In this document: one piece after another, positions 48,121 through 60,100 of the stretch
Position numbering within the stretch: position 1 is the stretch's first letter
How the letters are laid out: the number at the start of each line of letters is the position of its first letter
Source: Zerene cesonia
Lineage: Eukaryota > Arthropoda > Insecta > Lepidoptera > Pieridae
Direction of reading: 5' to 3'
Length of the DNA: 64,000 nucleotides
Assembly (NCBI RefSeq): GCF_012273895.1
Contig: NC_052110.1
Coordinates: 5,456,001-5,520,000, forward strand
Made by a program: the position numbers and the translations under genes
Notes under the pieces: model-generated
The model's input: the letters and a program-made list of their open reading frames with translations, nothing else
What the model was told of the DNA's origin: nothing
The model's database searches: none

Positions 48121-51100
48121 GTATGTACCTAGGGTTTAACCTTAACGCTCACGCTTAATTATTGTTATTTTGGAAAGTGTGTATAAAGGCGGCCGATCCG
48201 TTCTTTGTGGTACAGAATCTCTTTTAAATATTTCTTCTATACTAGCTGCGCCCCGCGGTTTCACCCGCGTAAGTCCGTATCCCGTAGGAATATCGGGATA
48301 AAAAGTTGCCTGTATGTTATTCCAGTTGTCCAGCTGTCTACGTACCAAATTTCATTGTAATCGGTTTAGCAGTTTTTGCGTGAAAGAGCAACAAACACAC
48401 ACATATCCTAACTTTCGCATTTATAATATTAGTAGGAAGTAGGATAGTAGGATTTGTTGTTATATCGGCGGAGATATACATCATCTGTGAATATGTAATC
48501 TAGTTATCTCGTTTGATAAGATGCAAAGAAAATATTAATGAATAACATAATAAAAATAGTTATCTCGAAGCTATTTAAATTGCAATCTTTCATAATTTGT
48601 AAATGTTTTTAATTTTATTGTACAACTAATATGTACTGTACTGTATCTGTAATGTGACTGTAAATGCTATGAAAAAGGTACGAAAATGTTTTTTTGCAAC
48701 GTGCATTATTCTATTTGTTCATTACTATACTGAGTTTTTAATTTTGACTGACGGCTTTCCCACTCGCATGATAGAAACACACTAGCATTTTTATAATACT
48801 ATTTCACACAGATCTACTGACGGGGTGTGATGCCCTTCCCAGAGCAGACTGGCCCAGTTTGTGCCGAAGCGTGTTCGACCCCCACATTTTCAGCTTTTAA
48901 CTATAACATACTACTTTTTTTAGGAACTCAAGATGATTCGATGGCAATACTAGAAGAGGCGTTGAAAATATGTACATTTGGTTGGTTGCATGTGCGGTTA
49001 TTACTAGCATCATTATGTGCAATGCTAGCAATGGTCATGGTGACGACTACGTCATCATTCATCTTACCAATTGCAGAGTGTGACTTAAACATGGACAATA
49101 TGTTGAAAGGATGGTTAAATGCTATGCCGTTTTTTGGTGAGAAAGGACTTCATTATATACTATTATATAATTTAACTAATAGGAAGGTCGATAACCTTCA
49201 TGTGTTATCTATGTGTCAATTGTCATTTGAAAGGAATATGAAGGGCAAAGACCTTAAGACTTAACAGAACTTAGAAATCCTATTTGAATTAAAAAAAAAA
49301 GTTTATTTCATTCTGCCTGACTGTTACTTCGCATTGAAATGCAAACGCTAGTCTATAAAATTGACATAGATAAAGAAAAATTTAAAATTATATGTGTATG
49401 ACGAGTCCGCACGTAAATCTAACTAAAAGGTAAATCAAAAGAATCCAACAGTTTTTTTTATTATTACACAGGTTATATCATTTACATGCTATCATTCATA
49501 AATAGAACTTTGTACATCCTTTCATATCACGTGGCGATTAAATAGATATACCGTACGTAAAGCTCCTTTAATATATCTCCTATTGATCCTATATATTATA
49601 ATCTGATATAATTTACAATAATAAATTATTAAAGTCTCATAAAATTTACAATAGCATATTATATAATTGCTTCATAGTCAGCCATATTTCAATCCTGCAT
49701 TCACGTCGAGTTTGGTTTTGATATAATAGTCTGCCCAAGGTCCAGACTCTCTTTGCATCAAATATAATTAACCACCTTACTTTTTATCCTCTCTTCTGGG
49801 TTGTCTGGGAGAGATCGCTTATAGCGATAAGACCACCCTCTGTACGCTTAAAGTTACCTTTTGTCTTTTATAATTGTAGTTTCATTCAATAAAGTATTTT
49901 TCATTTTTTCATTAATTATCGTAGTAGTGGTTTGGGCATCTGTAAGAGACAGGCAGAGCTACTTTCATATCTTTACTATTTCGACAGGTTAAAACTATTT
50001 TTAGCCTGTCGTTAAATAAGAAATATTATTACTATATGAACTCTTTCAGGGCAAATTGGGGCGAGTGTTTTCATTGGATTTTTGGTGGATACATTTGGTC
50101 GCCGGATATTTCTCCTCAGCGGCAATCTAGGTGTATTTGTATGTGGCCTTCTCGAAGGTTCTAGTCAGACGTATTCGATGCTTATAGTTGTGAAATTCAT
50201 TCAGGGAATCGCGTAAGTATATTGAGTTCAAAGTTTAATGTACAAATTTCAATAAGATCAATATTATAAACTTTGGTATGTATGAATGTATGTGTTAATT
50301 ACTCTTTCACGCAAAACCTCTCTTGGAATTTGAGTGAAATTTGGTAAAGAGATAGATTATAGTCTGGTTTAACACTTAGGCAATATGGCTGAGTACCAAG
50401 CGAGTGAAGCCGCAGATTTAAGCTAGTTTATTATTAGTAAGCATCTAATATTATTTTATATACATTCCAATATTAGTGTTTTGCGCACATAAAATTTCAA
50501 CTTTCAAACATAGGATTTTATCAACTCGAGCGCTTGTTAGTGAGTTGAAATTAAAATTTTTTGAATTCACAAAAAGTATAACATAATTTCACTCAGAGCT
50601 GCAACTGTGTAACGTATTTAATCTTTTAAATTCCCAAAAGAATTTTCAAACGTTTGTAGGTATTGTGCCGTACATACATTATTATAATACTAGCTTTTCA
50701 CCCGTGGTTGATGCCATGTTAGCAAAGGAAAATTTAACAGTCCTGGGGTTGCAGAATAGTTATCGTTCGTTATTTCCGGAATATAAACTATCCTATGTTT
50801 TTTCTGGGTTTCAAACCATCTATATTCAAAATTTCATCCAAATCTGTTGAGTGGTTTAATCGTGCAGAAAAACGCACAGACAGACAGAGTTACTTTCGTA
50901 ATTATAGTATATGGATTTTCATAGTTTTCACTCGTGGTTCGTTTTTTGTCTCTGTAGGTGCCTTTCTTGAGGCTTAACAAAAACGTAACAAAAATTTGCC
51001 GAAATGGTTGAGCCGTTCTCGGGTTTTACGCTGCGCACCTTTGGCGTTTCGGTTTTTTTATATCATATGATAAGTTCTATTTATATTATACTTTAAGCTG

Positions 51101-54100
51101 TAAATCATTGTTAACTGCGATTTGATGTATGATCATAGGTCTTCAATAAAAGGCTCGATAAATTCTTAATCATTCTTTGTAGTAATGTCTTGAAGTCTAA
51201 CTTGAAGTCTTTGTTGTTTTGGTATATTTTGCAGTAAATAAGTATAAGATGTATGAAATGAAATAAGTAAATAAATAAATTATATCCCCCCCGTGTCATT
51301 TGGAGTCGTTCAAGTTTTTTGTTCAAAATATTTTTTTTATGTCATAAAAAACTCAGTTGTTTTTGTATGTTTTTGCATAAGTTTAAACAAATACAAAGCC
51401 TGCTATATTCTATTATACATTCATGATAAAAGCAATTGATCACGATACCCTCATTTCCATAAACTACAAACGAAAATGCATGCACGTTTATGCAAATCTG
51501 GTTAATCCGATGCACTATTGCCGTGTGAAAGAATTATTTGTAAACATAGGTTCGTATCTTATTCATCACAATCGGTCCGCCCCGGCTTCGTCCGTATTAC
51601 ATATATAGCCTAAATCCTTCCTTAATAAATCGGGTTTCTAAAACTGAAAGAATTTTTCAAAACGGAACATTAGTTTCTGCGATTAGCGAGTTCAAACAAA
51701 CAAACTCTTCAGTTTAATAATATTAGTATAGATTCAATGTTTACTTGTTTTAGAAGGTAACTGAGCTGGTGGTTCAACTGATGGTAAGTGATCACCACCG
51801 CCCATGAACATTCGCAGAGGTAGTGCCTATGATAATTAGTTGCCCATTTTTAAGGGGTTAGGGATAAGAATAGCTTTGAAGATAGGAATAAAGTATTGGA
51901 CTGGGAAGGATGAGGAAAAGGATAGGCGTTCGGCTCCTACACTCACCAAACGAATCACAGTATGCTTCTATTTCACGCCGATCCTGTGGGGGTGAGGTAC
52001 CTTCCCCGGTGCGAGCTGGCCCAAAGAAAACTGTATAAAATAGAAAGAAAGAAAGAAAAAAAAATCGTAATATATTTTGGTTTTCGTATATGTTTTTGCA
52101 AATTAAGGTCTGTAAAGTTTAATTACTACAATATATAAATCCACATATATTATTATGAATAAAAAGGCATCTAAATGGATTGGGCTAGAATATAAGAATA
52201 ATAGAAACGCAATTAAGATTGATTATAACCTGCCTTTCCACAACCTTTTACCCACATACATTGTATATTTATAATACGAATATAAAACGTCTTCTATTAT
52301 CTTTGAGGTAATTGAAAGGATTGGTAATCTATAAGGTGGCATGAAATATAATACAATTATTGACATTTTCAGCATGACTATATCATACACTGCGATATCA
52401 ACAATGCTATCAGAGTTCATTCACAAAGAAATACGCGACAGAATTCTGTTACTGCTCGGTTCATTTATGTCACTATCTCTTATAGTGGTTGCTCTTATGT
52501 CATGGGCGATATTACCGCAAACTCAGCTTTATTTTGCGATATGGAAGGGCTACTTTGGTAAGTATTTATATTACTAATTCTTCAATTTGAACTTGCTATT
52601 TAAATGGCAAAACTGGCAAACTTTTCAATCATATTCCGAATATTGTATTGATTAACAACTGATTGAACAATATGTTTGCAATATGCCTGTTTTTTGACAT
52701 TTATAGGTTACTAGCTGCGCCCCGCGGTTTCACCCCCGTAAGTCCGTATCCCGTGGGAATATCGAGATTAAAAGTAGCCTATATGTTATTCCAGCTATCT
52801 AACTGTCTACGTATCAAATTTCATTGCAATCGGTTCAGTGGTTTTTGCGTGAAAGAGCAATAAACACACAAACACACACATCCTTACAAACTTTCGCATT
52901 TATAATTTTAGTAGGATATTTTTTTTTATTGAGTAATAGTTGAAATTATTTGGTCGGACAACTTTAAGCTAGGGTTGTAAAGTCAGCCTCGAATACCAAT
53001 TAACTAAATAGTGTTTACTACGTGAAATATTTATAAATGAGACGATATTGGTACAGTAAAATTTTTCTTTTATTAGTTGCGCTCAGAGCACCATAATAAA
53101 TAAGAATTTGGTGGCAGTCTCTATCGAATAGAGCTGGCGTGGATATCTCCAATAGCTCTTGTTGATACAAATATTGAAGATTAGCTATTTCAATATTCAA
53201 CAGTTAATTAAAGTTACTTCCTCTAACATCAGCTATCCAGCAGTAAAAGTTCTATAAGATTCAGACTAGCTATTCAGAGACTTCCGCAAAATTTGAGACA
53301 GAGGTGGTTTAAAGTAATTGATAGCCTTATGATTTAAAATTGTTATTTATTTTTAAGTATTAATATGGTGTGTCATATTTGTAGATTACATATTGTGTTT
53401 AATTTATTTGCTAGTACGAGGATTATCTCTCTCCATTGATACGTGCATCACACCACATCGCTCAGATAATGATATAATACTTTAATATATTACCTACTCC
53501 CATATTATTAAAATCATTGCAGTTATCATTCATCAACGAAACTTTAACTTTTTCAAACAACCATTAAGACACGACAATTATTACTCGATAAGAATGATTG
53601 TTTTTTATTATTTATAATTTATTATTTGTGTGATTTGTGGCCTAAGAAGAAATGTACAATAATTGTTACTACTTAAATCTGATAATTTTTGAAAATTGAA
53701 ATTGAGGGTAGTGGGTAAAAACATTGGACGACCGAAACATGGCTAGGTGGAAGGGAGGTCGGCGCAGCACATTTTTAAGGCAGTTGGGGCCAGGACACTG
53801 GTGCTAACAGTCACTGTCAAGTTTTAATGATAATAGTGTGCTGTAGAAATAGTTTATGAAGTGAGATATAATTTTGCAAGTCGAAACGAGTTTGTTATTT
53901 GACCAGATAACTGTGTTGGATAATATCAGTATAAAGCAATCGCTTTGCGCGTCTTATGTATACTTATATCTTTAACCACACAACAATTTTGATGGGTTTT
54001 TAACAGTGATTCAAACGGAAGGTTTAAATAATAAAATCTATTAAATACTCAGAATTAAACGCGTGCAAAGCCGCGAGCAAAAGCCAGTATACAATAATAA

Positions 54101-57100
54101 AGTCTGGTTAAGGTTCTATTACCGTTATTATGTGACACCAGTTAACAGATGTTCATATTCATTAGTTAAATATTAATTAGGATTAACTCAATACACATTG
54201 TTGGGTGCACGTGTATGTAAATAATGTTATTTGATTCGAAGTCATTGACAATGACGTTATATCGTCTATTCGCTAAAGTGTGTTTAAATACTATCTATGG
54301 CACAAGCAAAACCATGGGCAAAATCTTTCAGTTCCCGTAACAAAAAAGCATCTAGCCCATGTCCGACGCTGTCTTCAACTATTTCGATTGTGTCGGTACT
54401 ATGGCAGTATGAGTGGAACAGACAGAAAAACTTTCGAATTTCTTGTTGTAAATACACGATTTTTAATATCAACAAATTTTACGTACAATAAATTTACGAT
54501 CGTCTATTAGAAAGTCGTAAAAATATCTCAGCGGTGTTAAATAAACTGTTCATGGAAATGAACACCTTATCTCCTGGCGATACTGTTCAAATTCTATTGT
54601 TAGAAAACTCTGCCAAATACACGTGTAGGCAAAGTTTTGATTCGGACAACTTTTTGAGCGTGATTCTGAATCTAGTCGTTTATTCTACAACGATGTTAAA
54701 CAATCATTTACTGAAACAACACGCTCATAATTATAAGAAACAGTTCAAAAGCATCATGTACCCATTTTATCAAAAACAATATTTGCTAACATAAATAAAT
54801 ATGTTTGCTTTCAGAATTACATTCATGGAATATTTATTTATACGTCTGCTCGATGTGGAGTTTATTTGCATTTATTCTGTACTACACTGTGCCAGAGAGC
54901 CCTAAGTTTTTGCTTTCGGAAGGGCGTGACAAGGAAGCATTAGAGGTCTTGAAAACGATATATCATGTAAACACGGGGAAAAATAGAGAAGATTTTCCGG
55001 TGAGAGACTTTAAATATGGCTCTTTTTTATTTAGCATTCTTCTTAATCTGATTTATTTGTCGTTGTCTTTTCTCTAAGACCTGTTTGAAAAGTCTGTTTA
55101 CTTACAGGATAAAGATGGGTATTCATTTTCCTAGCATTATAGCCATATTTCGCCTTAATTTCGATGTTACCAAGGTAATGAAGCAGACATGTTAGATTGA
55201 GGATTATTAAAAGGTTCTTGTACTATGAATACATGTTTAATCATCCCTTATCTGTTTCAATTTCCAATTTTCAGATAAAAACGTTGCGATCCAATAAAAA
55301 TCATCAGCCCAAAGCGAAGTTTGGTATCAAGAGACAAATAGTTAGAAGTCTGTTCGAAGTGAAAGACTGTTTTGATAAAAGGACTTTTTATAATCTCTTA
55401 TTAATTTCAAGTATGACGTTTGTTTGCCTATCCACGTAAGTATTTTAATGTACTATTCTTCTATATTACTTCCCTTCTAATCCTACTAATATTATAAATG
55501 CAAAAGTTTGTAAGGATGTGTGTGCGCTCTTTCACACAAAAACTACTGAACCAATTGCAATGAAATTTGATATGTAGACAACTGGCATATGATAGGCAAC
55601 TTTTTATCCCGATATTCCTAAGATACGGACTTACGCGGGTGAAACCGCGGGGCGCAGCTAGTAATTTCATATATTCCTTGGCATTATACACACATATTAT
55701 CTATTTAGAATAAAAATGTATAATTGAGATTATTATAAAAGATCAACTACAGAGAGTATTGCGGGCTCTTCTCTGTAGAAACTGCTTCAGAACCGGTGGT
55801 GTATGAAAGAACTGCATTATGACGATTCTAAAGTGCTTCTAGAAGTTTGAGTTTATATTCTCTTGATATTTAATACCTTAAAATAGAAAAAGCAGAGAAT
55901 AATTGCGTTCTGACTATGTACGCTAATATTATTGTCACTTCTTTTGAAGTTATTAATGTCCGATCAGTTTTCTTCAGAGTCAGATTTCTTGACATGGGTA
56001 CCCTGTGTACCAATTTTTAAGTTTTACATAATAAAACTAATTCTTTCTATGACTTTTAATTTCTTCTAATTAATAAGTCAACTCTAACAAAATCTTTTTT
56101 CGGTTTCATCAGATATACCTGTCTAAGGCTCTGGTATCCACAGATATCCACGACTATTGAACATTACTATAAAGATCACGGTGAGTTTGGGGACTTCTGT
56201 AATATGATTAATTACACTGGCAACCCTCATATTGAATCGGATACTACTTGTGTACCAGTAAGTCTTTATCTCCCCTTTTTATTTTCATATTATTTATTTT
56301 TAACTTGACTTTATTTATCGGTATTTTTTTTATTGCGGAACAATTATTTCGGATAATTTGGTTGCTTTTTTTAACTGGATAGCGGTCAACTAGTGTGGTT
56401 CATTTGATGGTAAGCGATCACCACCGCCTATGAAAATTAATAGAAGTAGGATTGCAAATGCACTGCCCGCTATTAAGGAATGCGGAATGGATTGAAGACG
56501 AGAATAAAAGAATGGACTGGGAAGGGTAGGGAAAAGGATATCTACGGGCCTATGGTATTTATCAGTCAAGTCAATATCAAGTCTAGTATAAGTCTCGATT
56601 TTCGAGTGTAAGCCGAGGTCCTAACTATAGAGCCACCATTGTTCTGGCTAAATCAGCGTTTTGTCGGTTAAATTCTTAAATTTCATGTTGTGAGAAATTT
56701 CAGGTTTTCAGGTTTATGTAAGTCTTTCAAATCTATATTCTTAGTTTAAAAATAACAACATAATTATTTATAATGCATAAGACACAAGGATTGATATTTA
56801 AAATGTAATTGCATTTGAAATTTCAAATATGGAGCGGTATTTAACGAAAATTATTTTCATTTTAACATTAATTTGTTTGTTGCGTTGTGTCAATCTGTTT
56901 TACTGTAAGTATAAAACGTGTTATGACTGGGGATGATGTTGATTTTGACCATTTTTTTAAGTTATTACAACAAATACCGGTTCAACCGATGATTTCAACT
57001 TATTCAATACATCCTATCCAATACATCCTAGGAAGGATTCTGGCTTATAATAATAGATAGCGCAATAGCATAATTTTAAACGAAAAAATACGTTGGGATA

Positions 57101-60100
57101 AAAATTATATCTGTATTCTCAAATAGTATAAGAAAAGTAATTATGTTGCATACAAGTTCGTTGAATCATTAGTAAAAATTAATCATTATTTTTCTTCGAT
57201 CTATGTTTCTCTAGCAAGTCAGCGGTACGGAAACTTACGTGAACGCCATCATTCTCGGAGTCACAAGTCTCATATTCAGTGGAGCCAGCGGTTTCGTAGT
57301 CGAAATATTGGGACATCGAATTTTGATGTTCGCATTACAAATTTCATGTGCAGCAACGTCTGGTGGATTGTATTTCACGAGCTCGTCAATCGAGATTGCC
57401 ATGTTGATATCAATTACGTGCGCTTTGGTACAGACTAACGGCGTTTTACAAGGAAATATTGTCGTGAGAGTGTTCCCTACTAAATTGAGGTGAGTCTGCT
57501 AATGTTGATTACTGATAACTAGCTGCGCCCCGCGGTTCCACCCGCGTAAGAGTGTATCCCGTAGGAAAAACGGGATGAAATGTTGCCTATGTGTTATTCC
57601 AGTTGTCCAGCTGTCTACATACCTACCGAATTTCATTGCAATCAGCTAAGTAGTTTTTGCGTGAAAGAGTACCAAACATACACACACATCGTTACAAACT
57701 TTCGTATTTATAATGTTAGTAGGATAGTATGTTTTACATATTAATAAAAAGATCGAACACGCGATTGGCATACTACCGAATTTCTTTTTTAAATTAATTA
57801 TTTATTTCTTTCTTTAATAAATTGTCTCAAACTACTTTATGATTGGAACACTCCATAAAAAAAATATGCTAATGCAGACTTTAATATCTTTAACTAACAT
57901 TATACAACTTCTATGACCTGTTTGTAAATAAAAGGGTAATAAACATCAGGATAATAAGATAAACACGTGAAATAATTGTTTGTCACCGATCATTGATAAG
58001 TCTAGAAAGCTTGGAATAAATCTCTCCGTTTAATGTGGGCCAAAATCGAGCTTAAAGGAATCAATTACATATAAAACAAACATAAACGCATATGTAAGTT
58101 AAAAATCGTTTCACAAAAGGCAAAAAAGGAAAGACAGGAGGCCCGTTTCTTTTTCCTCACCCGTTCTAGTCCATTCCTTATTTCCAGTCGTTAATCCTTT
58201 CCTTTTCCTTTACCCCATAAAAGCGGGCATCGCATTCACAGAGATACTACCTTTGCGAATGTTTATGGGCGGTGGTGATCGCTTACCATCAGGCGAACCA
58301 CCAGCTCAGCTGCCCGCTATGACATAAAAAAAAAGACAAAGGAAAATCGATCACACGAAACAGTTATACAATGTGACTGCCCCATACCCCACAACTAGAC
58401 ACGATTCTTCATTTTCCATACAACGAATGCTGAAAATAAGTTATTTTATGAAACACAATTTATACAAACGAATTTTTTAAATTCTTTTTCAGCGTGGAAT
58501 TGAATGTGCAATGCTTTAATTTGGTTTACACGCCCTCAGGGAAATCCAGGCGTATTTCCATTATTTCACTAACGAAAAGTAATTAGTCGTAATTATTGTT
58601 TGAGTCACTATTATATTATGTGTTATTTTTTATTATCTTTAACTTTATATACGACTTACATATTTACCTATATTTTTTTTTTTTTATGTCACAGTCGGCA
58701 ATGGAGCTGGTGGGTCGTCTCATGGTAAACGCTACCACCGCCCATGAACATTTGTAGAGGCATAAGGTCCATTACAGACCTTACGCCTCTACAAATGGAT
58801 TGTCGACTTTTTGGGAAGGGTTTAAGAAAGGATTGGCGAGAGGAATAAAGGAAAGGACTGGGAAGGGAAGGAAAAGGATATGGGCCTCCGGCCTATATCT
58901 TTCCATCACTATATAGAATATAGAGAAGCAAACTTCTCGCGTCAGTTCTATGTATGTATGCTTAGATTTTTGAAACAACACAACGGATTTTGATGGATTT
59001 TTTTATAGATACTGATTCGAGAAGAAGGTTAATATGTATAATAAGTTCTATTAAACTTCTCCGAATTACGCGTGCGAAGTAGCAAATGCTAGTGTTGATA
59101 TAAATGTTATCAACAACCTATTCGCCCTAAAAAGCAGTGTTGGCTCAGTGGTGAGAACCTCGGACTTAAAAATCGATAAGTCGGGGTTCGAGACCGGGCG
59201 AGCGTGCAGGAAATAAATTGATTTTTCAATTTATCTGCGCATGTGGATAACATCACCACTGCTTAAACGGTGAAGGAAAACATCGTGAGGAAACCGGCAT
59301 GTCCGAGAGGTGACATCTGCCAACCCGCACTTGGCCAGCGTGGTGGATTATGGCCTGAACCCTCATAGGAGGCCTGTGTCCCAGCAGTGGGAACATATAT
59401 GGGCTGATGATGATGATCCGCCCTCGGCTTTGCCCGCGTGGCCAGAGGAATAGACAGGCCCGGGATTTTCTCGGTATATTCTATTCCCGAGGTATTTCGG
59501 GTATAAAATCTATCCTGTCAGTCTCGGATACTAACTATCCCTGAATAACCTTTTATTCAAATCGGTTAGAAATTAAGGCGTGAAGAAGAGACAGAGTTAC
59601 ATCCGCATTTATAAAATAAGGATCTTTTCTTTAATGTAACATGTAATAGTGATACTAAATATCTACACTACTCTCCTTTTCAGAGCATTAGCGTTCTCAA
59701 TAGTTATGATAGTGGGTAGAACGGGTTCTCTATTGGGAAATTTGCTATTTCCAGTGTTGTTAGAACTGGGTTGCATGGCACCATTTCTTACTCTCTCAAT
59801 TGCATGCCTTTGTAAGTAATTCAGCATTTATTTTTTTTATTTATTTACTAGACGTTCGTACCGGCTCGCTCGGATATCAAGATTCCTGTTTTATCCCAAG
59901 AGAGCATTTAATCGGGATGAAAAGTATGAAAGTTATCTTTCAAGCCAGCTCATACCCCGTCTGTTACCGAATTTCAATTAAATTCGTTCAATAGTAATAA
60001 TTCAATTTTGTGATTAAATTACATTGGAATCAAATATATATGGGTTATTGATATTATTTTATTAACTTAAATTCATGTTAGTATATGTTTGTGTAAACAT

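Noticed and set aside
48827..48923. Upstream in-frame extension of exon 2 with its own ATG
   Set aside because: The sequence is a RetB scrap followed by a polypyrimidine tract and AG; splicing at 48923 from exon 1 explains the frame better. Kept as a possible alternative start in the findings.
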